Source: Cyclina sinensis
Taxonomy: Eukaryota; Mollusca; Bivalvia; Venerida; Veneridae
Assembly: GCA_012932295.1 (NCBI GenBank)
Contig: JAAONU010000016.1
Location: 29,635,290-29,699,289 of the forward strand
Length of the DNA: 64,000 nt
Reading direction: 5' to 3'
Shown: positions 12,551 to 23,279 of the stretch, piece after piece
Layout of the letters: every line of letters begins with the position of its first letter
Numbering within the stretch: the stretch's first letter is position 1
Notes under the pieces: model-generated
Told to the model about the DNA's origin: nothing
Database searches by the model: none
Seen by the model: the letters and a program-made list of their open reading frames with translations, nothing else
Translations under genes and position numbers: made by a program

Positions 12551-12682
12551 CTTCTGGAAATGAATGTCATTGAAAAAATTCAATCCAGGAATGATCTTCA
12601 GCCTAAACAGAAAGTTCTGGCAAAACTTCTAGAATTTCTGCTTCAGGCACTTACCAATGAAAGCAGCAGAGTTACAAGCTGA
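12551..12682 (+). CDS. Candidate terminal exon, unrecognised helical peptide
   Basis: An acceptor-like tract (CAGTCTTTGTAG, ending at 12550) is followed without interruption by a 43-codon open frame. It reads LLEMNVIEKIQSRNDLQPKQ, then KVLAKLLEFLLQALTNESSR, and stops at TGA 12680-12682. The composition is amphipathic and helix-like. A second, overlapping frame starts at the ATG at 12657 after another good acceptor (TTCTGCTTCAG, ending at 12646). It reads MKAAELQAELKKFIKKIRG up to a donor-like GAG/GTAATG at 12712. The two frames differ by one base step, so the block may be one coding exon broken by a frameshift, or only one frame is real. No family was recognised and no upstream exon was found. 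Confidence 0.3.
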   Translation, partial: LLEMNVIEKIQSRNDLQPKQKVLAKLLEFLLQALTNESSRVTS

Positions 12683-12712
12683 ATTAAAGAAATTCATTAA
12701 GAAAATACGAGG

Positions 12713-14940
12713 TAATGTAAAGAGTACTTCAAAAATTGAATGGGTGCCGACAAACAATTTATTTAGTCACATAGCTCTCCTTACACATTTGTTGAATCAT
12801 GGGATTGAAAATTGCGGGAGTTTTGGTCAAATATAACAAAAGTTACTAAATCCCTCGGCTACTTAGTTACCATTTGGGACAAAGCGTAAAATCGTAATCC
12901 TTAATCCCCTAGTAAAATTTAGTGACATAAGAGGTTAAGAAGGAAAATTACAGTTTTAATTTTTGATTAACAAATACTATGGAAAAGTATTAATAGGCTT
13001 GACTCATCATAAAGCACCAAATCACATGGCTACTTTCATGGTGTTGTAACTTTTGTGTAACAGGACTGGTTATGTGTCTCATACATGTAATTCAATTTCT
13101 ATGTATGGCAGCACTTAAAGTTTTTTGATACGATACATATTTTGTTCAACAATCTGACTGATTTCTATAGGGGATATGTCAGTCCTGCATAAAACATACT
13201 TCTAGAATTTCAAAAAGACTATTCTGCCAAATGTAGAAGTCCACACACGTTTTGGTATAATGCTTCCGAACTTGTTGTCTTAATATTTACAAACCTGTCC
13301 TTTTAAACTTTAGTGTGCATTACAAAAAAAAATCACCTTTCTTTAGGGTCTTCCTTTTGCTTGAGTATCAGTATTATGGTGCATTTCTCTTTCGGTATCT
13401 TAAATCTTCTGCGTGACAATTTTTTCAGTAAAAAGGAACTGGTTTGTTTACCTGAGAATTTTCTTCACCTTCACAAAAAGAGTTGCGCACTTACTGTACT
13501 AAAGATAGTAAATGCAGTAGAGATAATAGATTATCAACAGATTTCTTTTAAGGTTAAAATTGGAAAACTAAAAAAAATCTTGAATTGTCATGGTAACATG
13601 TAAAAAATTGTTTTGCTTACAGATACGAAATAAAGAAAATGAACCGACACTACATCAGTTTTCAAAAGAAAGCAAATAATCAGTTTTGAAATGCGAACAA
13701 AAAGAAAGGCCGAACCAGAATTATGCATTTACATCTGTACAATCAATTTGGATGAAATCCTACTCCCTTGCTACCATCTTTATGTTCTCCTGAATAGATT
13801 TTAACGACTTGAAAAATAAAGGCTTTTAGAATTTTAAAATCCTTTTAAATCGTTACTAGGTTATTGAAACCATTTATATGGTTTTACGCAAAGTAATTTT
13901 TAGATACGCAATGCAAGACCAAATTTTAATACTCGTAGCATGGTTTTGTGTTTTTCCGTCAAGTACTGTTATTTAACTTAGGTAAACAAAGATCGTTTTT
14001 TTATCAGTGTTTGAAAGCGTCCTCTAGCCTGTATCAGGTGGACTAGGTTGGGTGTCTTTGTGTCAACACTGTATTTCATGTAAAAGGAGTTTAGGGGTTT
14101 AACATTTTGATAGTCATCTTATTTCATGAAGCAAATCGCCTTCAGTGGGTAGATGAGATTTTTTTAACGAAAATACAAAGATGTCATGGGAGGGTCTATT
14201 TGAATGGACTTACACTGTGTCAAGTGGTATCCAACTGGCCGGTTTTCGTAGAGATATGAAATAAGATTTTGGCCTCTCTTTTTTTTTTTCACTAAACTGA
14301 TTACGATTATAAAGATCAGATGTCACATTAATTTTTCATAAAGATATGTCATTTTTAACATCATGATATGATCTTGCAATGATATGAATAATATAGGATT
14401 TGACTGATGTCCTTTTAATTAAGAAAAGGAAATTTTGTTGACTTGACTTTAATACTACAGAAAAACTGTAGGTTAACTTCAGTACAAAAGTTTCTGACAA
14501 GAAACGAAGAAGAACTGAGAGCTGAAATACATTAATTACCAGTTGGTTTTTATTTTCATAAATTATTCAATTTAAAGTACTAGTCTTTCTTGACCTCAGT
14601 ATTTTTTCAGAGTTACTTATTGATAGTATACATTTAAGTTAAAGTAGTAGTAATCATTTTTATTTGAAAAGATTTTGTTATGAACATTTTTATGGAACTT
14701 TAGAGCCATTTTATTCAAAGCTGTTCTAATTAGGTGCGGATTGGGTATTTTTTGGAGGTCACTGTTTTGTGATGGACTTCTTGCAGTTGTTCAGATATTT
14801 AAGCACATGTCAAGTATTTGGTTCATGTCACACTCCCACCCTAAAAAAAATAGGAATACTGCATTGCTGCTGTCTGTGCATACAGAGTCCTATCATTTTG
14901 TTCAATTGATAAATGCTTGAGCATATTTTTCATGAAATTC
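12713..14940. other. Unassigned AT-rich sequence
   Basis: No supported gene or repeat. A 96-codon plus frame at 13313-13603 follows an acceptor-like 'ttttaaactttag' but shows no recognisable motif. It is within the length range expected by chance at this base composition. Confidence 0.4.
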
Positions 14941-15466
14941 AAAGAGTTACTGGACATGACTAGCATTCCATTGATTTTGAAGTTACTAGGTCAAAGATCA
15001 TGGTCACAGTGGCCACCTATGTAAAATCTCTTGTCTGGATGCTTGGGCCTAGGTTCATTAATCGTCATCAGGTTATTGGGTAGGGTTATTGGGCATGACC
15101 AGTAGATGACCCCTGTCAGTTTTGAGGTTACCAGGTCGAAGGTCTAGGTCATAAAATCTATGTCTGATAATTAACTGTGTAATACTCTAGCCTTTTAACA
15201 CGAAACTTTGTAGGGATATTGGGCATGACCAGCAGATGACCTGTATCTATTTTGAGGTCAGTAGGTCAAGGTTACAGTGACGGCCTGTGTAAAATCTGTC
15301 ACATTAGTTATCCAGCTAACAGCATCTTTACATCACTGTGAAATGTGAACTTCTCCACACAGTTAAATTTTCACTAAAAACATTATACTATGTATATTGG
15401 TATGGTTCTTCTGTGACAGGTGCATGTGGTGAGGGCATCAGTGTCCTACAGACACATTTCTAATTT
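14941..15466 (+). mobile_element. Family-F tandem-repeat element (Helentron-like)
   Basis: Three diverged internal units begin at 'ggacatgac' (14952), 'gggcatgacc' (15091) and 'gggcatgacc' (15221). The periods are about 139 and 130 bp. Each unit continues with 'ttttgaggt', 'aggtcaa' and similar. The 3' end has a perfect stem GTGTC/GACAC around 'ctaca' (15441-15455), then 'atttctaattt'. The same terminus recurs at 5.0 kb. The 5' boundary is unclear. No coding capacity. The assignment to a rolling-circle lineage is inferred from architecture shared with families A, D and E. Confidence 0.55.
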
Positions 15467-16000
15467 CAGCTGGTAGTCCCAATAAAAAAGAAAACTAAGT
15501 GCAATTAGTTTGTGTCATTGTTTTTTTTTTTTCATATTTTATGAAAGAGCACAAACGCGCGCCGCCCCCCCCAAATAAAAAAGAAACAAACAACAAAAAA
15601 AACAAGATATAGATATGGTATTTTTATGATTAATAGGGTATTGTAACAAACATAACTGCACGTACATTAATATATGTTGTACTTTTGAATGAGCAACAAC
15701 ATTTGATTAAAATTGAAATAAGCGACAGTTAATTGTCTTGCACTGAAAATGTTAACTGATTTATGAACGGACAAGTAATTTACATTACTGACCTATTTTT
15801 ATGGTTATATTTGTTAATTAAACAAGTGAATAGCCCAATTAACATCTTTTTAGTTTAGAAGATATAATAATGGTTTTTGTCTATAATCTGTGTGGCCATC
15901 CATCTGTCCGTCCGTCTGTCTAACCTTGCTTTTTCTGTACGGAAAATTGCCAGTATTATATTCCTATATGTACAATTGGAGCGGGGTTAATGTTATCCAA
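15467..16000. other. Unassigned sequence with short TCCG stretch
   Basis: This stretch contains a poly-T, a 'gcgcgccgcccccccc' patch at 15557-15573 followed by A-rich sequence, and a 'gtccgtccgtctgtc' stretch at 15907-15920. The TCCG stretch may be the remains of a 5' end of one of the tandem-repeat element families. No gene was found. Confidence 0.35.
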
Positions 16001-16009
16001 TATTATGTC

Positions 16010-16236
16010 ATTCTATGTTTTGATTGGCTGTTAGAAGATCCGATTATTGCCGAAGCATTGCGTGTTTTTACGATGTACTACCTGTTGAATCAATTTGCGA
16101 AGTTGTGTTATTCCGGAAATCTTCGGACAGAATCACGGACAGAATCACGTGACTGTCTGGTAATATTGTGTAGGAACATTGAATGTTATTGTTTTGAAAT
16201 CTATTAATAGTAACAAGTAACTGATAAGAGATACAG
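16010..16236 (+). promoter_or_regulatory. Promoter-like block with possible non-coding first exon
   Basis: An inverted CCAAT box (ATTGG, 16023-16027) lies 119 bp upstream of CACGTGAC (16146-16153). The E-box sits inside the second copy of a direct duplication of 'ggacagaatcac' (16125-16136 and 16137-16148). CpG dinucleotides are denser than in the flanks. A donor match ACAG/GTAACT lies at 16237. These are features of a TATA-less animal promoter with a short first exon. A 105-codon frame at 15890-16207 runs through it but has no recognised product. No downstream exon was identified, so the call is tentative. Confidence 0.25.
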
Positions 16237-16841
16237 GTAACTTTTTGAAAGGCTGGCAAAAAATATGGCGGTTGATAAAAATGCAAAACATAGTAATTTT
16301 GTAATTACAGTTACAAAGTCATTTTTCATCAAACAATTCAATATTTTATATCATTTAAAAGGTCTGTAAACTCATTTTTTACGTATATAAAAAACAATTT
16401 TCAAAACTGGTCACTTTCTTGTTTGTAAATGGTTAAACTTAGTGCATCTAAGCAGGGACCGTATATTAACAGTAATGTTAATAGTAAGTCCTAGATCTAA
16501 GCTGCTATTAGAATGCTGAAAAAATGCTGAAACAACAGGTATAAGTTAGTTTAGTTTTCTTTTTTAAAGGCAAAATTCAAAATCTGCTTATATTTTCAAA
16601 ATATGAATTTAAAGAGCTTTCAAATGATGTAAAATGATACAATGTTTATGTTTAATGTTTTCCAATAAAAAAATCGGCTCACAAAGAAAAAAGACATCTA
16701 AAGTTAAAAATTCTGTCTGGTTCCCGGTGGTACTTTGCCATGACAGTGACTGTTCCTCACCTGGTCTTTCATATGTTGAATTATATCATAGTAATCAAAG
16801 CATGGTCATAATTTATTATCATAATTGATATAAAAAGTATA

Positions 16842-16885
16842 TTTGTTATTCTATTCAAGCATGTTTGTTATTCTGTTCAAGCATG
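16842..16885. repeat. 22-bp tandem duplication
   Basis: 'tttgttattctattcaagc' plus 'atg' is repeated immediately with one difference (16842-16863 and 16864-16885). Confidence 0.8.
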
Positions 16886-17148
16886 TTATTTGCTACTTAA
16901 CAAAACAAACACTGTTTCAGTATCATAAATATCACCATTAAAATCAAGAGTTATATATGGAAATAAAAGGCTGAACAAATATGTTGTTGTTGTTCTTCAA
17001 AAAATGGGCATTACCTTAGTTATAATTTGTCTGAACAGACAGGTCTTCAGTTTAAAGATATATATTAAATTTCTTTTTATTAGCATCTGCAAACAAAATA
17101 GAGTGCTGTAGCTTAAGGTTCGTTAAAAATACAGTAAAAACCGTACAC

Positions 17149-17172
17149 TCAAATGGACTCAAGTCCATTTGA
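17149..17172. repeat. Perfect 11-bp inverted repeat
   Basis: TCAAATGGACT and its exact complement AGTCCATTTGA are separated by two bases (CA). This could extrude a small hairpin. No flanking element was recognised. Confidence 0.75.
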
Positions 17173-17899
17173 ACTTTCCTTGTTATATCTTGTTTAAATT
17201 TTCCAAGCTTAGTCTAGGATTGTCATAAACTTTTGTGTAAATGTTTACCACACTGAGAGAATACAAAGAAAACTTTTCAAGGTCAAGGTCAAGGTCACAG
17301 TGAGAATTCTTAAGTCTGTTCCTTCATTTACTGTCAAGTTGTCATGTTCTTAGTACTGTCAATGTTAACATTGTGCTGTTATTGGAGTTGTCAACATTGT
17401 CTTTCCAGTTTACTGTAGTTGTGTATGAATTATATGTTTGGTTTTCACTTGTTTAAAGGTTTTGCTCATGAACAGTGTGAAAGACATACCAGTTGAATTG
17501 TTGCATGAACAATTCTGAAAAACACTGAATGAAGTACCGGTATAGAAGTAATTTTACAGTATTATTTTCTTCTTTATCAAAGGTTGTGAACTCCGAACCA
17601 ATCATTTAGTAGAAGTATTTTCAGGTAAAAAATGTATTACTCTGTTTTTAATACAAGAATGTTTTTTTAGCTCACCTGAGCATGCTCATGTGAGCTTTTA
17701 GGATCATTGATTGTCCGGCGTCCGTCCGTCCGTCCGTCGTCCACAATTCATACAAACGACATCTCCTCTGAAACCACCAGGCAAAATTTAATGAAACTTG
17801 CCTAGAATGTTCCTTGCATGAAGCTCTACCAAGTTTGTTCAAATGGTTCCGGTTCATTGCATTTCTGGGTCACAGGAGCTAAAAACAGATTTTAAAAGT

Positions 17900-19080
17900 T
17901 GGATCTTTAAAAATCTTCTTGTCAGAAACCACAAGGCCTGGAGCTTTGATATTTGGTATAAAGCATCATCTAGTGGACCTCTACCAAGTTTGTTCAAATT
18001 ATGATCCTGGGGTCAAAAATGGCCCCGCCCCAGGGGTAACTTGTTTTACATAGAGTTATATAGGAAAAACTTTAAAAATCTTCTTGTCAGAAACCGTAAG
18101 GCATAGAGCTAAGATATTTGGTGTGTACCATTGTCTAGTGGACCTCTACCAAGTTTGTTCAAATCATGGCCTCTGGGTCAAAAATGGCCCCGCCCCAGGG
18201 GTAACTTGTTTTACATAGAGTTATATAGGAAAAACTTTAAAAATCTTCTTGTCAGAAACCGTAAGGCATAGAGCTAAGATATTTGGTATGTAGCATTGTC
18301 TAGTGGACCTCTACCAAGTTTGTTCAAATTATGATCCTAGGGTCAAAAATGGCCCCGCCCCAGGGGTAACTTGTTTTACATAGAGTTATATAGGAAAAAC
18401 TTTAAAAATCTTCTTGTCAGAAACCGTAAGGCATAGAGCTAAGATATTTGGTGTGCAGCATTGTCTAGTGGACCTCTACTAAGTTTGTTCAAATCATGGC
18501 CTCTGGGTCAAAAATGGCCCCGCCCCAGGGGTAACTTGTTTTACATAGAGTTATATAGGAAAAACTTTAAAAATCTTCTTATCAGAAACCAGAACGCTTA
18601 GAGCTAAGATATTTGGTATGTACATGTAGCATTGTCTAGTGGACTTCTAGCAAGTTTGTTCAAATTATGATCCTGGGGTCAAAAATGGCCCCGCCCCAGG
18701 GGTAACTTGTTTTACATAGAGTTATATAGGAAAAACTTTAAAAATCTCCTTATCAGAAACCGTAAGGCATAGAGCTTAGATATTTGATACGTAGCATTGT
18801 CTAGTGGACCTCTACCAAGTCCGTCAAATTATACATCTGGGGTCAAATTTGGCCCCACCCTGGGGTCATTGGTTTTACATAAGCTTGTATAGGAAAAACT
18901 TCGAAAAATCTTCTTGTCTGACCCACAAGGCCCTGAGCCTTTAGACTTAGTATATAGCATTGTCTAGTGGACCTCTACCAAGTTTGTTCCAATTATACCC
19001 CTGGAGTCAAATTTGGCCCCAGCCCGGGGTCATTGGTTTTACATAGGCTTATATAGTGAAAACTTTGAAAATCTTCTTGT
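17900..19080 (+). repeat. 165-bp tandem array inside family-A element
   Basis: The anchor 'ctaccaagtttgttcaaat' (or a close variant) falls at 17981, 18146, 18311, 18476, 18647, 18812 and 18975. Spacings are 165, 165, 165, 171, 165 and 163 bp. The 171 spacing is explained by an inserted 'acatgt'. Units carry a 'ggccccgccccaggggtaac' patch that makes them GC-richer than the host DNA. Confidence 0.9.
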
Positions 19081-19090
19081 AGAAGGAGAA

Positions 19091-20790
19091 GTAACATTTT
19101 CAGTCCAAATAATCTGGAATTTTGTCAGACAGGTTGTTTCTATGATTTCTAGCTCAAGTTCGAATATAGGTCATCTGGGGTCAAAAACTAGGTCACAGAG
19201 CCCAAAAATAGAAAAACCTTGTTAACACTCTAGAGGTTACATTTTCAGTCCAAATAATCTGGAATTTTGTCAGACAGGTTGTTTCTATGATTTCTAGCTC
19301 AAGTTCGAATATGGGTCATCTGGGTTCAAAAACTAGGTCACAGAGCCCAAAAATAGAAAAACCTTGTTAACACTCTAGAGGTTACATTTTCAGCCAAAAT
19401 AATCTTGAAATTTGTCAGAAAGGTTGCTTTGATGATTTCTAGGTCAAGTTTAAATATAGGTCATCTGGGGTCAAAAACTAGGTCACAGAGCCCAAAAATA
19501 GAAACATCTTGTTAACACTCTAGAGATTACATTTTCAGCCCAAATAATCTGGAAATTTGTCAGAAAGGTTGCTTCAAAGATTTCTAGCACAAGTTCAAAT
19601 ATGGGTCATCTGGGTTTAAAAACTAGGTCACAGAGCCCAAAAATAGAAAAACCTTGTTAACACTCTAGAGGTTACATTTTCAGCCAAAATAATCTTGAAA
19701 TTTGTCAGAAAGGTTGCTTTGATGATTTCTAGGTCAAGTTTAAATATAGGTCATCTGGGGTCAAAAACTAGGTCACAGAGCCCAAAAATAGAAACATCTT
19801 GTTAACACTCTAGAGATTACATTTTTAGCCCAAATAATCTGGAAATTTGTCAGAAAGGTTGCTTCAAAGATTTCTAGCACAAGTTCAAATATGGGTCATC
19901 TGGGTTTAAAAACTAGGTCACAGAGCCCAAAAATAGAAAAATCTTGTTAAAACTCTAGAGGTTACATTTTCAGCCCAAATAATCTGGAAATTTGTCAGAA
20001 AAATTGCCTTAAGGATTTCTAGATCAAGTTTGAGTATGAGTCATCTGGGGTCACAAACTAGGTCACAGAGTCCAAATATGGAAAAACCTTGTTAATATTC
20101 TAAAGGTAGCATTTTCAGTCCAAATAACCTGGAAATTTGTCAGAAAGATTCTATGGATGATTTCTAGCTCAGTTTTGAATATAGGTATTCTGGGGTCAAA
20201 AACTAGGTCACAGAGCCCGAAAGTAGAAAAACCTTGTAAAAGCTCTAGAGGTTACATTTTTAGTTTAAATGTCCTTGAAATTTGTCAGAAAGGTTGTTTC
20301 AATGATTTCTAGCTCAAATTTGGATATGGGTCATCTGGGATTAAAAAATAGGTCACATGGTGCAAATATGTAAAAAACTTTTTAACACTCCAGAGGTTAC
20401 ATTTTCAGTCCAAATACCCTAGAAATTTGTCAGACAGGTTTTTTTGATGATTTCTAGCTCAAGTTGGAGTATGGGTCATCTTGGGTCAAAAACTAGGTCA
20501 CAGAGCCCAAATATGGAAAAACTTTGTAAACACTCTAGAGGCTACATTTTAAGTCCAAATGTCCTGGAAATCTGTCAGATAGGTTGTTTTGATGATTTGT
20601 AGCTCAAGTTTGGATATGGGTTATCTGGGGTCAAAAACTAGGTCACAGAGTCTAAATATCGAGAAACCTTGTTAACACTCTAGATGCTACTTTTTCAGTC
20701 CAAATATCCTGCAAATTTGTCAAAGAGATTGTTTCAATAATTTCTAGGTCAAGTTTGAATATGGGTTATCTGGGGTCAATTAAAAAGGTC
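19091..20790 (+). repeat. 145-bp tandem array inside family-A element
   Basis: The anchor 'attttcagtcc' or a variant falls at 19096, 19241, 19386, 19531, 19676, 19821, 19966, 20111, 20256, 20401, 20546 and 20691. That is eleven consecutive spacings of exactly 145 bp. Units at 19386-19675 and 19676-19965 form a nearly identical 290-bp pair, evidence of recent dimer duplication. Later units are more diverged yet keep the same length. Confidence 0.9.
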
Positions 20791-20995
20791 CATAGCAACT
20801 TTGTTAAAAGCAGTCATACTCAGGTGAGCGATACAGGGCCATCATGGCCCTCTTGTTTAGTGTATTCAGAAACACCATCATGTCTTTTCAGCAATATCAT
20901 TACATTAACCAGAGTTTTGAAAAAGTTTTTAAGTGACATGTTACTGTGTTCACTTCAGAAATATTTTGTTTTATCTTCAGAAATTGCAAGGAGAA

Positions 20996-21139
20996 ACATC
21001 AGCTATTGACAGTCTAGTACAGGTTATTTGTACAAACCTGACCAAAGCCACCAAGGTCAAGGTCACAACATCAGCTATTGACAGTCTAGTACAGGTTATT
21101 TGTACAAACCTGACCAAAGCCACCAAGGTCAAGGTCACA
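20996..21139 (+). repeat. Perfect 72-bp tandem duplication in an exon-like block
   Basis: The unit 20996-21067 is repeated without change at 21068-21139. It lies in a block bounded by an acceptor-like TTTATCTTCAG (ending 20980) and a strong donor AAA/GTAAGT (donor at 21153). The frame opening at 20981 reads KLQGETSAIDSLVQVICTNL and stays open through both copies, because 72 is a multiple of three. It ends at a TGA just before the donor. The 'aaggtcaaggtcac' at the end of each unit also occurs in the mobile elements, so part of the block may be element-derived. No product was recognised. Confidence 0.6.
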
Positions 21140-21155
21140 TTTGGAGATTGAAAGT

Positions 21156-22925
21156 AAGTTTTATTTAAACTTTTTCATAAGGTAACTTAAAGTATCACTT
21201 TCCATTGAGTAAGTTGTTTGGACTGCATGTATGAAAAGAAGGACTGACTTTAAGGTACATGTACATGCATTCTGTTAAAAACAGAGTGTTGGTCAAAGAG
21301 TTATTGCATCTGATTTGATTGATCTGACCTTAATAATAAATCTAAGTTGGCCTGCTTTTATGAAAGTTGTAAACATTTTTTTTTGTAGAGGACAATAAAA
21401 ATCTTTGATCAAACACAAAACAGGTATGATTTTGCAAAGGTCACATGACATTGGTCTTCTTGTGCCTTCAACATTAAAAGTTACAAATCAGATAACTGAA
21501 ATCATGCTTTTAACCCAGAAAGTTAAATTACCTTAAGTGGAAAATTACAAGTACTGTTAATTAACTTGCTGATAATTTTTTTATTATATTATAAAAAGCT
21601 GTAAAGAAATTGTTAAATAATCGATTCAGCTATTCAGCGACAAGATTTCTAAATAGGATGAAGACAGCCAGTCGAAAATTTTGAAAATAGATCAAAGATA
21701 ATCAGCGCAATTACTTGTCAGTACATTAAAAAAACTAAGTCATAATTAACTAACAATAAAAAAGAACTTTCTCTTTTTACTCAACTTTCCATTGTCTGGA
21801 TTATGTTTTCAAATTACACTATAGGCGCTTTTAAGCCTCAAATATCATCGATGCCCCTAGACATTGTAATTTAACGGATCCATTTCTTCTGACACGGCAA
21901 TTTGTACATTGGTGGATAAACATGGTCTTCTAAGATGCAAGCTTTTGTGGCAATTTAGTGACTTGGAAGCATTATACAGATGAAACTGATACCTGTTCAA
22001 ATTTGATTGTTGTGCATACATTGTAATTTGTGTTTCTTTGTTGAATCTGATTTCTCCCCAAGTCTTACGTTTCGATGTACACGTATATTGTGACATTAAG
22101 AACTGGAGTCGTTAAAAACTTCTTGCATGCAATGGAAGTTTTTTATCTATGATGAAATTACAAAAGCTAGTGATTGGGCAGATTTCAGTTGGTCAATGTA
22201 ACATGTAAGTAGCTGAATCCTTGATCTAAGAACCAGTGACTGCAGGTTTAAACACTTGATTGGACTACACCTTCCTAAAAATTACAAACTTGGACACTTT
22301 TTACTCTAACAGCTGTGAATGTTGATTTATTTGCAGAGTGAGCAAAGATCAGTCTTTACAGTAAAGAATTGCTAAGAAGTATGGGCTGTTTTAGAATGCT
22401 AAAAATGGGCAATAACTCTTGGATCATAAGTATTAGCCAATACAATATAGAATTTACTAGCTTGTAAATGAGTCTGTATAACAGTTCTGATGTTATAATT
22501 AGCTTTAAGTTCCCTTGACATTTTAAGGTTAGAGTTGCACTTCTATCTATCATCTCTCATAAACATTCCTATACACGCTTTCTAAGCTTTCTGTGATGCT
22601 GTCCTGCAAGTAGGCACTTAGGCATAAGGAAAGGTAGCATGATTTCCTTCTTTGATATTCATTATTGTCTGTAGGTATATTTAAATGCCACACTTAATTG
22701 TCTAACCACAGAGATTATGGCTTTGAAAATGAAAGTTCATATAAAAGCTTTACCTTCATTGTACTTAGATAGGTGGGATGTAAGCATATAGAAAAAAAAA
22801 ACCTTTAATATCAGAAGTTTAATATGCATCAGTTAAACCTAACCCGACTATTTATTTCAGCTTAGTAAGATTGTAACATTCAAAGTGAAAAAAAAAAATG
22901 TTTCTATAAGGCAAACCAGATATAA
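21156..22925. other. Unassigned AT-rich sequence
   Basis: No supported gene or repeat. Open frames at 21857-22096 and 22356-22553 (minus) have no recognisable features. Confidence 0.4.
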
Positions 22926-22929
22926 GTAA

Positions 22930-23275
22930 GTTACTAGGTCAGACTTGGCGAGAATTAGCTAGTCAGATAGGATATGAAAGTAATGAATATGAATTCAATG
23001 AAATTTAAAAGTGAGCAAAAAATATTAAACAAAACTCTTGGAATTATTTTCAGTGTGAAAGAAGACCAACTCAGCACTTGAGTCCAACTAGAGTAGGATC
23101 TTTTTGTTACCTAACAAATGAAATTTTTCAAGTCTGCATTAAAGAAGGTCACTTGGTCAGACTTACTGAAAATTAGGTCACAAAGGATAGAAAACTAAAG
23201 AATATGAAGTTGAAGACTGGAGTAAGGTCCTTTTTGTTCCCTAGCAACCATTTAATGAATAAAAGTCAGAAATTC
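22930..23275 (+). repeat. Old diverged direct repeat of about 215 bp
   Basis: The order 'aggtcagactt', 'gaattagc', 'ggatatgaaa', 'gaatatgaattc' near 22936-23000 recurs as 'ggtcagactt', 'aaaattagg', 'ggatagaaaa', 'gaatatgaagttg' near 23155-23215. Each copy is followed by sequence related to 'aggatctttttgttaccta'. It may be a decayed tandem-repeat element. Confidence 0.45.
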
Positions 23276-23279
23276 TCTT

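Larger units (their letters stand above)
17669..20858 (+). mobile_element. Family-A tandem-repeat element, full-length copy 1
   Basis: The 5' end follows a T-run and is a 28-base hairpin centred on GCATGC (AGCTCACCTGAG... to ...GTGAGCT, 17669-17696). A 'gtccgtccgtccgtc' stretch lies at 17721-17736. Two internal arrays follow, one of about seven 165-bp units and one of twelve 145-bp units. Near the 3' end, CTCAGGTGAGC (20819-20829) is the exact complement of GCTCACCTGAG at 17670-17680, a subterminal inverted repeat. A terminal hairpin GGGCCATCATGGCCC (20836-20850) and TCTTGTTT complete it. These are the structural traits of Helentron-associated non-autonomous elements (HINE/pearl-like). It has no replicase gene. 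The small open frames inside it are by-products of the tandem units. Confidence 0.75.

Noticed and set aside
17669..20858. CRISPR-like or satellite array
   Set aside because: Repeats are directly adjacent without unique spacers, and defined element ends bracket them. A eukaryotic mobile element fits better.
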